Below, piece by piece: positions 1-10,146 of a DNA stretch of 33,343 bases. Under the pieces are notes generated by a model. The model was not told the DNA's origin, searched no databases, and saw only the letters and a list, made by a program, of their open reading frames with translations. Made by a program: the position numbers and the translations under genes. Numbering within the stretch: position 1 is the first letter of the stretch; each line of letters starts with the position of its first letter. The DNA is from Deltaproteobacteria bacterium (lineage in GTDB: Bacteria > Desulfobacterota > Desulfobaccia > Desulfobaccales > 0-14-0-80-60-11): the NCBI GenBank assembly GCA_003599195.1, contig QZIZ01000108.1, forward strand, positions 1 to 33,343, given 5' to 3'.

Positions 1-2
1 TG

Positions 3-1115
3 TTGGCGGAACTCCTGACCCAACGCTCCCGGGCCGGAATTATCCGGCCCACCAATCCCATCGACCTGGGGGATATCTTTGATTTTGCGGTCTACGAAGA
101 GATCGTAGCCGCGCTCTGCCGGGACCCGGAGGTGGATGCCATTTTGTTGAACTACGGCCCCATGGCGGAGTTTGAAATAGAGCGGGGCCGGCAGATGGCC
201 CGGTATTGTGTGGAGCAGGCCCGGGCCGTGGCCAAACCCCTGGCGGTCACCGTCCTGGTCACCCTGGAGGAAGAGGAGTTTTTCCGGCAAACCCTGGGGG
301 CGCCCGTGTTTCACTTTCCGGAAGAGGCCGTGGAGGCCCTGGCCGCCCACCGTTATCTCGCCGGGGGGAGAGAAACTGCGGCCGGAGAAACCCCTCCCCT
401 CTTTGACCCTGAGAAGGCGGCTGCCCTTTTGCCTGACAAACCGGGCTTTTTGACCCTCCCCCAGGCCCTGTCGCTCATCGCGGCCTTGGGAATACCCGTG
501 GCTCCCTGGCGTTCGGCCGCGACCCAGGAAGAGGCCGTGGCGGCAGCCGCTGCCATCGGCTATCCCGTTTGCCTGAAACTGGCCGCGGCCTCCCTGGTGC
601 ACAAAACCGAGGCCGGCGCCGTGCTTCTGGACCTGGGCGACGCGGCCGCTGCGGCCGCGGGGTTCGCCAGGCTGGCGGAGATCGCCCGGGAATCTCTGCC
701 CTCGGGCGAGGACTGGGAGGCGGTGGTCATGTCCCAGGTCTCGGGCGGCCGGGAACTGCTGGCGGGAGCCCGGCGGGACCCGGTATTCGGACCGGTCCTG
801 GCTTTCGGCGCCGGCGGGGTGGGTACCGAGGTGCTGGAGGACGTCTCGCTCAGCATTGCGCCGGTGGACCTCACCCAGGCCCGGGCCCAGATCGGGGCCA
901 CCCGGATCGGCAAGATGCTGGCGGGCATCCGGGGACAGGCCCCCGCCGACCTGGAGGCGCTGGGCCGGGCGCTGGCGGCGCTGTCCCAACTGATGCTGAG
1001 GTTTCCCCGAATTCAGGAGGTGGATCTCAACCCGGTGTTGGTCTTCCCGGGGGAACCGGGCCTTTTGGCCCTGGACGCCCGGATCAGGATGGGTTCAGTA
1101 GCCAGTGACCAGTAG
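3..1115 (+). CDS. Acyl-CoA/acetyl-CoA synthetase (ADP-forming) family, C-terminal part, 5' truncated by window edge
   Basis: ATP-grasp-like segment (LTLPQALSLIAALGIPVAPWRSA...GYPVCLKLAAASLVHKTEAGAVLLDL) and ...VDLNPVLVFPGEPGLLALDARI end typical of ADP-forming acyl-CoA synthetases; the frame is open at the window start. Confidence 0.8.
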   Translation: MAELLTQRSRAGIIRPTNPIDLGDIFDFAVYEEIVAALCRDPEVDAILLNYGPMAEFEIERGRQMARYCVEQARAVAKPLAVTVLVTLEEEEFFRQTLGAPVFHFPEEAVEALAAHRYLAGGRETAAGETPPLFDPEKAAALLPDKPGFLTLPQALSLIAALGIPVAPWRSAATQEEAVAAAAAIGYPVCLKLAAASLVHKTEAGAVLLDLGDAAAAAAGFARLAEIARESLPSGEDWEAVVMSQVSGGRELLAGARRDPVFGPVLAFGAGGVGTEVLEDVSLSIAPVDLTQARAQIGATRIGKMLAGIRGQAPADLEALGRALAALSQLMLRFPRIQEVDLNPVLVFPGEPGLLALDARIRMGSVASDQ

Positions 1116-1280
1116 CCAGTGGGCAGTCTCAAAGTTTCATTAAAATTGAGAGTAATACCAGGATCTTAAAAGAACTGATTACCTACGGATTACTGGCTGC
1201 TATCCCCAAAAGTTGACGCCTTTCGGGAAACCGCATATATTTATTTTTCAAAGATTATCTGCAAATACGGAGGAAAACCC

Positions 1281-2030
1281 TTGAGTTTCATAATCGCCCT
1301 GGCCGGAAAAGGCGGCACCGGCAAGACCACGGTGGCCGGCATGCTGCTCCGCTACCTGGTGGAGCATGGGAAGACCCCGGTGCTGGCGGTGGACGCCGAC
1401 GCCAACAGCAATTTTAACGAGGTTCTGGGAGTGGAGGTGGAAGGCACCGTCGGCGCAGCCCGGGAAGAGATGAAAAAGGGCGGCGGCCTGGTGGAGATCA
1501 CCAAAGACCAGCTCATCGAAATGCGCATCAACCAGTGCCTGGTGGAGGCCGACGGCTTCGATCTTATCGTCATGGGCCAGCCGGAGGGTCCGGGCTGCTA
1601 TTGCGCGGCCAATAACCTGGTGGCCCACTTCATGGGGGTTCTCAGTAAGAATTACCCATATATATTGATGGATAACGAGGCGGGCATGGAGCATATCAGC
1701 CGTCTCACCACCAGCAATGTGGACCTCCTGGTGCTGGTCTCGGACCCCTCCTGGCGGGGGATTCAGGCGGCCAGCCGCCTCCAGGAACTGGCCCGGCAAT
1801 TGAAGATCGTTATCGGCCGCCCGGTCCTCATCGTCAATCGGGCCACTAACGGCCTTTCCCCTAAAGCCCAGGCCGAAATCGGGAGCCGGGGTCTGGAACT
1901 GGCCGGTACGATCCCGGAAGATCAGGGCCTCGCGGAATTTGACGCCATGGGCCGTCCCACTTATACCTTGCCTGCGGATTCTCCAGCATTACAAGCAGCT
2001 TACGAAATCTTCGCCCGGTTATTGCCTTAA
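1281..2030 (+). CDS. cooC: CooC-type CODH maturation ATPase (nickel insertion, P-loop)
   Basis: Deviant P-loop MSFIIALAGKGGTGKTTVAG, VLAVDADANSNFNEVLG, and GPGCYCAANN motif; sits directly upstream of CODH/ACS genes. Confidence 0.9.
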   Translation: MSFIIALAGKGGTGKTTVAGMLLRYLVEHGKTPVLAVDADANSNFNEVLGVEVEGTVGAAREEMKKGGGLVEITKDQLIEMRINQCLVEADGFDLIVMGQPEGPGCYCAANNLVAHFMGVLSKNYPYILMDNEAGMEHISRLTTSNVDLLVLVSDPSWRGIQAASRLQELARQLKIVIGRPVLIVNRATNGLSPKAQAEIGSRGLELAGTIPEDQGLAEFDAMGRPTYTLPADSPALQAAYEIFARLLP

Positions 2031-2163
2031 GTGCAAAATTCCCTGGCGCTCAAGATGAATTTTTTGCTTGACTTATTTGACAATTAAAGATTATTTTCAC
2101 AATGTTTGGACTTCCCTTGGAGTATGGGGCCGGAAATACCGGAAATATAAGGAGGGAACGACC

Positions 2164-3111
2164 TTGGCTTTTGAAATCCCCAAGCAAGTTTATTCTGGCG
2201 CGATCAAAACTGTTACCATCGGCAAAGGCGACAAGGCCATCACCTTAGGGGGGGAGACATCCTACCCCTTTTATGTTTTTGAAGGGGTTATGCCGAACAA
2301 ACCCCGGGTGGCCATGGAAGTATGGGACAAGAACCCCGGTGAGGACTGGGCTGAACCGGCCCTGGCGCCATTCAAGGACGTGGCTGGCGACCCGGTGGCC
2401 TGGGCCCAGAAGTGTGTCAAGGAATTCGGAGCGGAGGCCATTGCCCTGGTCCTAGTGAGCACCGACCCCAACGGGGACAATGCCTCTCCGGAATCTGCGG
2501 CCGAGACGGCCAAAAAGGTGGCTGCGGCCATCGACGTGCCCCTGATCGTCTACGGCACCAGCAACGTGGACAAGGACGCGGAAGTGCTGCCGGCCGTGGC
2601 CGAGGCCTGCGCCGACTTCAAACTGACCCTCGGTCCGGTGCAGGACAAGAACTACAAGAAGATCGGCGCCGCGGCCCTGGGGTACAACCACACGGTCATC
2701 GCCAACAGCCCCATCGACGTTAACCTGGCCAAGCAGTTGAACATCCTCTTGGGTCAATTGGGCGTCAAAGACTCCCAGATCCTGGTTGACCCCACCACCG
2801 GCGGTTTGGGTTACGGCCTGGAGTATTCCTACTCCGTGATGGAACGGGACCGCATGGCCGCTCTCACCCAGGAAGACGAAAAGCTGCAGCTTCCCATCGT
2901 CAATTACCTGGGGCAGGAAGTTTGGAAAGTTAAAGAGTGCAAACAGACCAACGCGGAAGCCCCCCAGTTGGGCGACCAGACTAAACGCGGCATCCTCATG
3001 GAGGCCATCACCGCGGTGGATCTGCTGCTGGCCGGCGCCGACCTGCTCGTCATGCGGCATCCGGAAGCAGTGAAAATGACCAAATCCATTATCCAGGAAC
3101 TGGCCGGCTGA
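2164..3111 (+). CDS. acsD: CODH/ACS complex delta subunit (corrinoid iron-sulfur protein small subunit)
   Basis: AFEIPKQVYSGAIKTVTIGKGDKAITLGGETSYPFYVFEG...; TTG start at 2164 preceded by aaggaggga RBS; the ORF-track start at 2068 lies upstream of this RBS. Confidence 0.88.
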   Translation: MAFEIPKQVYSGAIKTVTIGKGDKAITLGGETSYPFYVFEGVMPNKPRVAMEVWDKNPGEDWAEPALAPFKDVAGDPVAWAQKCVKEFGAEAIALVLVSTDPNGDNASPESAAETAKKVAAAIDVPLIVYGTSNVDKDAEVLPAVAEACADFKLTLGPVQDKNYKKIGAAALGYNHTVIANSPIDVNLAKQLNILLGQLGVKDSQILVDPTTGGLGYGLEYSYSVMERDRMAALTQEDEKLQLPIVNYLGQEVWKVKECKQTNAEAPQLGDQTKRGILMEAITAVDLLLAGADLLVMRHPEAVKMTKSIIQELAG

Positions 3112-3267
3112 GGCGCCCGCGATCACCTGGACAAACCATCCATTGCACTCAGAGCCCGGCCCATTTAATTTGCGCCTATCTGGTTTTAAACCGGGGTATG
3201 GGGCTCTGCCTCTCAAGAGGGGCCATGAAGGTCGCCTCTTTAAAGTATGAAACCGGAGGAACTATTA

Positions 3268-5283
3268 ATGGCTGAGTTAGAACTCGACAAACTATCCATG
3301 GACCCCGCGGCCCAGGCATTGTTGAAGAAGGCCTCGGCGGAGGGGGTTGAGACCATTTTCGACCGGGCCAAGGCCATGAAGCCCTGCCCCATCGGGGTGG
3401 AAGGCGCGTGCTGCCGCATCTGCGCCCAGGGCCCCTGCCGGGTGCCCGCACCCAAGAAGAAGGAAGGGGAAACCGCGGCCGAGAAGAAAGCCCGCATGGG
3501 CCTGTGCGGCGCCACCGCCGAAACCATCGTCGCCCGGAACTTTGCGCGCATGGTGGCCGCCGGCACCGCCTCCCACAGCGACCATGCCCGGGGCGTGGCC
3601 AAGCTCTTCATCGAAGTGGCCCACGGCCGCACCCAGGGCTACCAGTTGAAAGACGTCACCAAGCTGCGCCGGGTGGCCAAGGACTGGGACGTGCCCGTGA
3701 CCGAGGGTGAAGGCGAAGACGCCAAACCCCGCTCTCCCGAGGCCATCGCCCAGGAGTTGGGCCCCAAGGTGCTGGCGGAGTTCGGCCAGCAGCAAGGCGA
3801 AATCAACTACGTGCGCCGGGCCCCCAAGAAACGCCAGGAACTTTGGCGCAAGCACGGGGTGGTGCCCCGGGGCGTGGACATCGAAGTGGTGGAGCTGATG
3901 CACCGCACCCATATGGGCGTGGACCAGGACTACCACAACCTGATCAAGCAGTCCACCCGCTGTGCCCTGGCGGACGGCTGGTCCGGAAGCATGATCTCCA
4001 CCGACCTTCAGGACATCATGTTCGGCTGCCCGGTGCCGGTGGCCGGTGAGATCAACCTGGGCGTCTTGAAGGAAGACCACGTCAACGTGGTGATGCACGG
4101 CCATGAACCCCTCTTGCCGGAAATGCTCTATGTCGCCTCCCAGGAGAAAGAGCTGCTGGATTACGCCAAATCCAAAGGCGCCAAGGGCATTCAGCTCGCG
4201 GGCATGTGTTGTTCCGCCAACGAAGTGCTGATGCGCCACGGCGTGCCCGTCGCCGGCAACTACCTGCACCAGGAGCTGGCGGTGGTCACCGGTGCGGTGG
4301 ACGCGTTGGTGGTGGATGTGCAGTGCGAAATGCAGGCCCTGGAAAACGTGGCCAAGTGCTACCACACCAAGATCATCACCACCGATGACCGGGCCAAGAT
4401 GCCCCTGGCCGAGCACATCGCCTTCGACGAGCATCATGCCTTGGACGTAGCCCGGCAGGTGATCCGGGTAGCCATCGACAACTATCCCAACCGCCGCGCG
4501 CCGGTGATGATTCCCCAGGAGTCCTCCCCCACCGTCGTGGGTTTTTCCTACGAGACCATCCAGTACCTGCTGGGCGGCTCCATCCGCGGTTCGTATTACA
4601 CCTTGAACGACAACGTCATCGGCGGCCGGGTCCGGGGCGTGGCCGGCGTGGTGGGCTGCAACAACTGCCGCACCACCCAGGATTCCAGCCACATGACCCT
4701 GATCAAAGAGCTGATCAAAAATGACGTCATTGTGCTTTCCACGGGCTGCGCGGCCATGGCCGCGGGCAAATACGGGCTTTTGACCCCGGAATCGGCCTCC
4801 AAGTACTGCGGTGAGGGGCTGGCCGAGGTCTGCGAGACCGTGGGCATCCCGCCGGTCCTGCACATGGGGGCCTGCGTGGACAACTCCCGGATCCTGATGG
4901 CGGCCACCGCTTGTGTGAAAGCCGGCGGCCTGGGTACGGACATCAGCGATCTGCCCGCCGCGGGCGCGGCGCCGGAGTGGATGTCGGAAAAGGCCATCGC
5001 CATCGGCCAATACTTCGTGGCCTCGGGCGTCTACACGCTCTTCGGCGTCACCTTCCCCTCCACCGGCTCGGAGATCCTCACCGACTACCTCTTCAAGGGC
5101 ATCGAGGAAGAGTACGGCGGCAAGTGGGACTTCGTCATGGATCCCATGGAGATGGCCAAACGCATGATCGCCCACATCGACCTGAAGCGGAAAGCCTTGG
5201 GGATTGATAAGGCCCGGGAACGCGTGCTCATGGATATGGAAATGCGCCGCCAACTGGAAGCCGCCGCGGGCGAAGAACATTAA
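3268..5283 (+). CDS. acsA: Anaerobic carbon monoxide dehydrogenase catalytic subunit
   Basis: CooS-type Cys motifs (CPIGVEGACCRICAQGPCRVP), GVAGVVGCNNCRTTQD, LSTGCAAMAAGKYG, HMGACVDNSRI; ATG at 3268 preceded by ggagga (the ORF-track start at 3247 is upstream of the RBS). Confidence 0.95.
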   Translation: MAELELDKLSMDPAAQALLKKASAEGVETIFDRAKAMKPCPIGVEGACCRICAQGPCRVPAPKKKEGETAAEKKARMGLCGATAETIVARNFARMVAAGTASHSDHARGVAKLFIEVAHGRTQGYQLKDVTKLRRVAKDWDVPVTEGEGEDAKPRSPEAIAQELGPKVLAEFGQQQGEINYVRRAPKKRQELWRKHGVVPRGVDIEVVELMHRTHMGVDQDYHNLIKQSTRCALADGWSGSMISTDLQDIMFGCPVPVAGEINLGVLKEDHVNVVMHGHEPLLPEMLYVASQEKELLDYAKSKGAKGIQLAGMCCSANEVLMRHGVPVAGNYLHQELAVVTGAVDALVVDVQCEMQALENVAKCYHTKIITTDDRAKMPLAEHIAFDEHHALDVARQVIRVAIDNYPNRRAPVMIPQESSPTVVGFSYETIQYLLGGSIRGSYYTLNDNVIGGRVRGVAGVVGCNNCRTTQDSSHMTLIKELIKNDVIVLSTGCAAMAAGKYGLLTPESASKYCGEGLAEVCETVGIPPVLHMGACVDNSRILMAATACVKAGGLGTDISDLPAAGAAPEWMSEKAIAIGQYFVASGVYTLFGVTFPSTGSEILTDYLFKGIEEEYGGKWDFVMDPMEMAKRMIAHIDLKRKALGIDKARERVLMDMEMRRQLEAAAGEEH

Positions 5284-5288
5284 AAAAC

Positions 5289-5317
5289 GGGAGGCTGCCT
5301 GAACCGGGCAGCCTCCC
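5289..5317 (+). other. Intercistronic hairpin between acsA and acsB
   Basis: gggaggctgcc-tgaaccg-ggcagcctccc, perfect 11-bp stem, no T tract. Confidence 0.75.
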
Positions 5318-5359
5318 TGCAGATAATTTCCTTTACGAAAAAGGAAGGAGGACGCCAAC

Positions 5360-7591
5360 GTGTCAAAAATTATCATTTCCGCTGCCATACGCGGCGCTCA
5401 TAAGATCGTCAATCAATGTGCCGACGCCCTCTACGCAGCCCGGGATAAGTACGGGGAAAACCAGGAGATCGGCTTCCCCAATACCGCATATTACCTGCCC
5501 ATCATCTACTCTTTAATGGGCAACAAGATTGAAAAAATTAAAGACGCGATCCCGGTAATGGAGCGCTGCAAGTCCCTGCTGCCGCCCATCCCCGCGGAAA
5601 AGCACCACCTCCCCTACCTGGGACCGGGCCTGGACGCCGGTCTGGCCACCCTGATGGCGGAAGAAATCTTCGAGGCCGTCCGTTACGTGACCGACCCGGA
5701 TTATTACGTGGGCGGTGAAGAAGTCTACAGCAAAGGCGACACCAAGATCTGGCTGGGAGCCGCGGAAGACACCATCTTCCGGAAAAGGGGCATCGAGTTC
5801 GTAGACGGCTCCGCCCCCGGGTTTGCCGCCATCGTCGGCGCCGCGCCTTCGGTCCAGGAAGCCGTGGACCTGGTGACGGAATACCAGAAAAAGAACCTCT
5901 ATATCTTCCTGGCCGCCAAAAACATTGAAGGCACCACTTCGGTGGCCGAACAGCTTCTGGAAGGCGGCGTGCAGATCGGCTGGCCGACCCGTATTGTACC
6001 CTTTGGGCCGGACATCTCTGCGGCGGTCTTCGCCCTGGGCTTCGCCAACCGGGCCGCCATGGCTTTCGGCGGCGTTAAACCCGGCGCCGCCCTGAAGATG
6101 CTGGTTTACAATAAGGACCGCATCTTCGCCTTCGTCAATGCGCTGTCCACCATTCCCGACGAATGGTACGCCAACGCCGCAGGAGCCATCAACTGGGGCT
6201 TCCCCACCATCACCAACCAGGACATTCCCCAGGTGCTGCCCACCGGTATCTGCACCTACGAGCACGTGGTTTCCAACGTGCCCATGGCGGAATTGGGCCA
6301 AAAATCCATCGAAGTCCGGGGCCTCAAGGTCGCGGTCACCGAGATCGACATCCCGGTGAACTTCGGCGCCGCGTTCGAAGGTGAGCGGGTCCGCAAAGAC
6401 GATCTCTACGCCGAGTGCGGCGGCGGCAAGACCCAGGCCGTGGAATTGGTCACCAGCAAACGCATGGACGAAGTGGAAGACGGCAAGGTCGAGGTCTTCG
6501 GTCCCGACCTCCCCGACCTCCCCCAGGACAAAATCCCCATGCGGCTGCCTTTGGCCGTAGTGGTGGAAGTGGCCGGCCGCAACTTCCAGGCCGACTTCGA
6601 GCCCATCCTGGAGCGGCAGATTCACCACCTGGTGAACTACGCCCAGGGCATCATGCACATCGGGCAGCGGGACATCGCCTGGTACCGGATCGGCAAATCC
6701 GCGGTGGAAAAAGGCTTCAGCCTGAAACACATCGGCACCATCCTTCATGCCAAGTTCCACCAGGATTTCGGCGCCATCTTCGATAAATGCCAGATAAAAC
6801 TCTACACCGAAAAAGACAAGGTGGACGAGATCACCACCATAGCCCGGAAGGTCTACAAGGAGCGGGACGCCCGGGTTGAAGGCATGACCGACGAAACCAC
6901 CGAGACCTACTACTCCTGCACCCTGTGCCAGTCCTTTGCGCCCAACCACGTCTGCGTGGTCAGCCCGGAACGTACCGGCCTCTGTGGCGCTTACAACTGG
7001 ATGGACTGTAAGGCTTCCTTCGAAATCAACCCCACCGGTCCCAACCAGCCAATTCAGAAGGGCGAGACCCTGGATGAGAAATACGGGATGTGGCAGGGAG
7101 TCAACGACTTCGTCTTTAAGGCCTCCCGCCAGAAGGTGGAAAAATACAACTTCTACAGCCTGGTCTATGATCCCATGACCACCTGCGGCTGTTGTGAAGC
7201 CATCAGCGCGGTCCTGCCCATGTGCAACGGCATCATGACCGTCAACCGGGACTACACCGGAGAGACCCCCTGCGGTATGAAGTTTACCACCCTGGCGGGC
7301 GTCATCGGCGGCGGCCAGGTAACCCCGGGCTTCGTGGGCCACAGCAAGTACAACGTCACCCAGCGGAAATTCGTGGTGGGCGACGGCGGACTGAAGCGGG
7401 TGGTATGGATGCCCAAGATCCTGAAAGAAGAGCTTCGGGAACGGCTGCTAAAACGGGGCGAGGAACTGGGAATCCCCGACCTCATCGACCGCATCGCCGA
7501 TGAGAGCGTGGGCGTCACCGAAGACGAGATCCTGGGCTTCCTGACCGAGAAGCAGCATCCGGCGCTGGAAATGGAGCCCATTATCGGCTAA
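5360..7591 (+). CDS. acsB: CO-methylating acetyl-CoA synthase / ACS alpha (beta in archaeal nomenclature) subunit
   Basis: Full-length ACS with A-cluster region ETYYSCTLCQSFAPNHVCVVSPERTGLCGAYNWMDCKASFEINPTGPNQP and TTCGCCEAISAVLPMCNG; GTG start with aaggaggac RBS. Confidence 0.95.
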   Translation: MSKIIISAAIRGAHKIVNQCADALYAARDKYGENQEIGFPNTAYYLPIIYSLMGNKIEKIKDAIPVMERCKSLLPPIPAEKHHLPYLGPGLDAGLATLMAEEIFEAVRYVTDPDYYVGGEEVYSKGDTKIWLGAAEDTIFRKRGIEFVDGSAPGFAAIVGAAPSVQEAVDLVTEYQKKNLYIFLAAKNIEGTTSVAEQLLEGGVQIGWPTRIVPFGPDISAAVFALGFANRAAMAFGGVKPGAALKMLVYNKDRIFAFVNALSTIPDEWYANAAGAINWGFPTITNQDIPQVLPTGICTYEHVVSNVPMAELGQKSIEVRGLKVAVTEIDIPVNFGAAFEGERVRKDDLYAECGGGKTQAVELVTSKRMDEVEDGKVEVFGPDLPDLPQDKIPMRLPLAVVVEVAGRNFQADFEPILERQIHHLVNYAQGIMHIGQRDIAWYRIGKSAVEKGFSLKHIGTILHAKFHQDFGAIFDKCQIKLYTEKDKVDEITTIARKVYKERDARVEGMTDETTETYYSCTLCQSFAPNHVCVVSPERTGLCGAYNWMDCKASFEINPTGPNQPIQKGETLDEKYGMWQGVNDFVFKASRQKVEKYNFYSLVYDPMTTCGCCEAISAVLPMCNGIMTVNRDYTGETPCGMKFTTLAGVIGGGQVTPGFVGHSKYNVTQRKFVVGDGGLKRVVWMPKILKEELRERLLKRGEELGIPDLIDRIADESVGVTEDEILGFLTEKQHPALEMEPIIG

Positions 7592-7599
7592 CCTCTACG

Positions 7600-7625
7600 G
7601 GGCCGGGAGGATCGCCTCCCGGCCC
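7600..7625 (+). other. Intercistronic hairpin between acsB and acsC
   Basis: gggccgggagg-atcg-cctcccggccc, perfect 11-bp stem, no strong T tract. Confidence 0.75.
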
Positions 7626-7706
7626 TTCTGATACGGGCGCCGGCGGGCAGGGGTGGCGCCCCTTTAGCACCGCTTGGGCTCCCAGCCATGGATAAGGAGA
7701 AAGACG

Positions 7707-9047
7707 ATGGCTTTAACGGGAATTGAAATTTTCAAACTCCTCGCCAAAACCAACTGTAAAGAATGCGGCTTCCCCACCTGTTTGGCCTTTGCCATGGCCC
7801 TGGCCAGCGGGAAGGCGGAATTGGACGCTTGCCCGTATGTCTCCGATGAGGTAAGAGAAAAACTGGCCGAGGCCTCGGCCCCGCCCATCCGCCCGATAAA
7901 GATCGGCATGAAAGAAGGGACCAAGACCGTGGGCGGCGAAACCGTCATGTTCCGCCACGAGAAGACCTTCTTCAATCCCACCCTCATCGCCGGCCTGGTG
8001 ACCACCGCCCAGGCGGATGCGGACGTGGACAAGCAGCTCGACACTTTCATGAAGTTGCAGTATGACCGGGTGGGTCTCCTGCTGCGCCCGGAATTGATTG
8101 CGGTCCAGGATGCCAGCGGCGATGCCGGCAAATTCGCGGCCCTGGCAAAAAAGGTGATGGACAAAACCGACGCCGGCCTGATTCTTTGCAGCGACAAGGC
8201 TGACGTGGTCAAGGCCGGAGCCGAAGCGGTCAAGGAGCGCAAACCTTTGATCGGCGTGGCCACCCCGGATAACGCCGACGCCTTCGGCGCTTTGGCCAAA
8301 GAGTTGGGCCTGCCCCTCATCGCCAAGGCGGAAGGTTATGACGCCCTGGCCGACCTGGCCACCAAGCTCACCGGCATGGGCCTTAAAGACCTGGTCCTCG
8401 ATTCCGGCAGCCGCAGCCTGAAGGCGGCTCTCCAGGATCAGATCGTCCTCCGCCGGGCGGCCCTGGTGCCCAAGTTCCGGCCTTTCGGTTTCCCCACCAT
8501 CACCTGCCCCTGCCAGATGACCGACGATCCCATGATGGAGGCCTTGTACGCCTCGGTCTTCATCGCCAAATACGGCGGCATTGTGGTGCTGTCGAATCTC
8601 GACGCCACCACCGTCTTCCCGCTGCTGCTGGAGCGGTTGAACATCTACACCGACCCGCAGAAGCCCATGATCATCAGCCCGGGCATCTACGAAATCGGCA
8701 ACCCCGGCCCCGACTCTCCGGTGGCCGTGACCACCAACTTTGCTCTCACCTACTTCATCGTCTCCGGCGAAATCGAGGGGAGCAAGGTGCCCACCTGGCT
8801 GCTCATCCAGGACACCGAAGGTCTGTCGGTCATGACCGCCTGGGCCGCGGGGAAATTCTCCGGGGATTCGGTGGCCCACTTCGTCAAGAAATGCGGCATC
8901 AATGATAAAGCCAAGACGCGCACCATCATCATCCCCGGTTATGCCGCGGGTATCAGCGGTGACCTGGAAGAGGAACTGCCCGACTGGAAGGTCCTCATCG
9001 GGCCCCGGGAAGCGTCCCATGTCCCGGCATTCTTGAAAAACCTGTAA
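7707..9047 (+). CDS. acsC: Corrinoid iron-sulfur protein large (gamma) subunit
   Basis: MALTGIEIFKLLAKTNCKECGFPTCLAFAMALASGKAELDACPYVS 4Fe-4S domain plus TIM-barrel/corrinoid region; ATG at 7707 preceded by aaggagaaag. Confidence 0.93.
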   Translation: MALTGIEIFKLLAKTNCKECGFPTCLAFAMALASGKAELDACPYVSDEVREKLAEASAPPIRPIKIGMKEGTKTVGGETVMFRHEKTFFNPTLIAGLVTTAQADADVDKQLDTFMKLQYDRVGLLLRPELIAVQDASGDAGKFAALAKKVMDKTDAGLILCSDKADVVKAGAEAVKERKPLIGVATPDNADAFGALAKELGLPLIAKAEGYDALADLATKLTGMGLKDLVLDSGSRSLKAALQDQIVLRRAALVPKFRPFGFPTITCPCQMTDDPMMEALYASVFIAKYGGIVVLSNLDATTVFPLLLERLNIYTDPQKPMIISPGIYEIGNPGPDSPVAVTTNFALTYFIVSGEIEGSKVPTWLLIQDTEGLSVMTAWAAGKFSGDSVAHFVKKCGINDKAKTRTIIIPGYAAGISGDLEEELPDWKVLIGPREASHVPAFLKNL

Positions 9048-9075
9048 TCCTGATTGGGAAGTTCCTTATTTATCC

Positions 9076-9105
9076 GGGGAGAAAGCCTTGGCAGGCTTTC
9101 TCCCC
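9076..9105 (+). other. Intercistronic hairpin between acsC and acsE
   Basis: ggggagaaagcc-ttggca-ggctttctcccc, 12-bp stem. Confidence 0.75.
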
Positions 9106-9139
9106 CTCTATACAGAACACGAGAGAAAGGGGTCACCTG

Positions 9140-10030
9140 ATGGAAAAATTTTACCGTATTGGCGAAAACCTGAACGTGGTGACCAAGGTTTACGGTCAGG
9201 CGATGAAGGAGCGCAACCCCAAGCCTCTCCAGGAATTGGCCCTGAAAGAGGCTGAAAAAAAAGTGGACTTTATCGATGTCAATATCGGCCCGGCCCGCAA
9301 GGGCGGTGAAGAGTTGATGGAATGGATCGTCAAGGCCATCCAGGAAGTGGTGCCCGACATTCCCCTGGCTCTGGACACCTCCAACATCGCCGCCATGGAA
9401 GCCGGCCTCAAGGTCCACAAAGGAAAGGCCCTCATCAACTCCATCATGGCCCGTCCGGAACGCATGGACGGCATGATGCCCTTGGTCCGGAAATATGACG
9501 CTTACATGATCGGCCTGCTCTGGGGGCCGGAAGGCATGCCCCGGGATGAACACGAACGCGGCATGCTCACCGCCGAAATCCTGGCCAAGGCCGCGGAATA
9601 TAACATCGCAAATGAAGATATCTGGTTCGATCCCATCATCGCACCCTTGAACATCCAGCAGAACCAGCTTATCGCCTCCCTGGAATATATGAAGTTCCTC
9701 CAGGACATGGCTCCCGGGTCCCTGTCCACCTGCGGGTTGTCCAACTCCAGCAACGGCGTGCCCGATGAACTCCGGCCCATCATCAACCGCGCCTACGTCA
9801 TCATGCTGCAGCGCTACGGCATGCGCTCCGCTATCGTCGACGCCTTCGACGACGACCTCTGGGCCGTGGTGGACGGCAAGAAACCGGAGGCCGTGCAAGT
9901 AGTCTACGACATCATGGACGGCAAATCCGTGGACATCCCCTCGCTGTCCAAAGAGCTGCAAAACTACGCCAAGACCGCCCGGGTCATCATGGGCCAGGTG
10001 CTGTTCTCGGATTCGTGGCTGGAAGTTTAA
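9140..10030 (+). CDS. acsE: Methyltetrahydrofolate:corrinoid iron-sulfur protein methyltransferase
   Basis: Pterin-binding TIM-barrel protein (KKVDFIDVNIGPARKGGEELMEWIV..., PLALDTSNIAAMEAGLK, STCGLSNSSNGVP) directly downstream of acsC. Confidence 0.9.
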   Translation: MEKFYRIGENLNVVTKVYGQAMKERNPKPLQELALKEAEKKVDFIDVNIGPARKGGEELMEWIVKAIQEVVPDIPLALDTSNIAAMEAGLKVHKGKALINSIMARPERMDGMMPLVRKYDAYMIGLLWGPEGMPRDEHERGMLTAEILAKAAEYNIANEDIWFDPIIAPLNIQQNQLIASLEYMKFLQDMAPGSLSTCGLSNSSNGVPDELRPIINRAYVIMLQRYGMRSAIVDAFDDDLWAVVDGKKPEAVQVVYDIMDGKSVDIPSLSKELQNYAKTARVIMGQVLFSDSWLEV

Positions 10031-10060
10031 CGAAGCATTATCTTTATAGCTAGAAAATCG

Positions 10061-10094
10061 AAGGGGCGGGTTTTTAACCCGCCCCTTTTGTTTT
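10061..10094 (+). terminator. Rho-independent terminator at end of acs operon
   Basis: aaggggcggg-tttttaa-cccgcccctt followed by ttgttttg. Confidence 0.75.
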
Positions 10095-10146
10095 GGGAGT
10101 GGCACATGCGGCACAGGCGTCTCGCCCTTGGTATTTCAATTTCAAT

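Noticed and set aside
3247-3267. ORF-track start of CODH (MKPEELL)
   Set aside because: Overlaps the ggagga ribosome-binding site for the ATG at 3268.
3292-5388. 698-aa minus-strand ORF opposite acsA
   Set aside because: Shadow ORF of a GC-rich, strongly coding plus-strand gene; His/Gly/Val-rich translation with no recognisable domain.
5513-7342. 609-aa minus-strand ORF opposite acsB
   Set aside because: Same antisense coding artefact over a highly conserved plus-strand gene.
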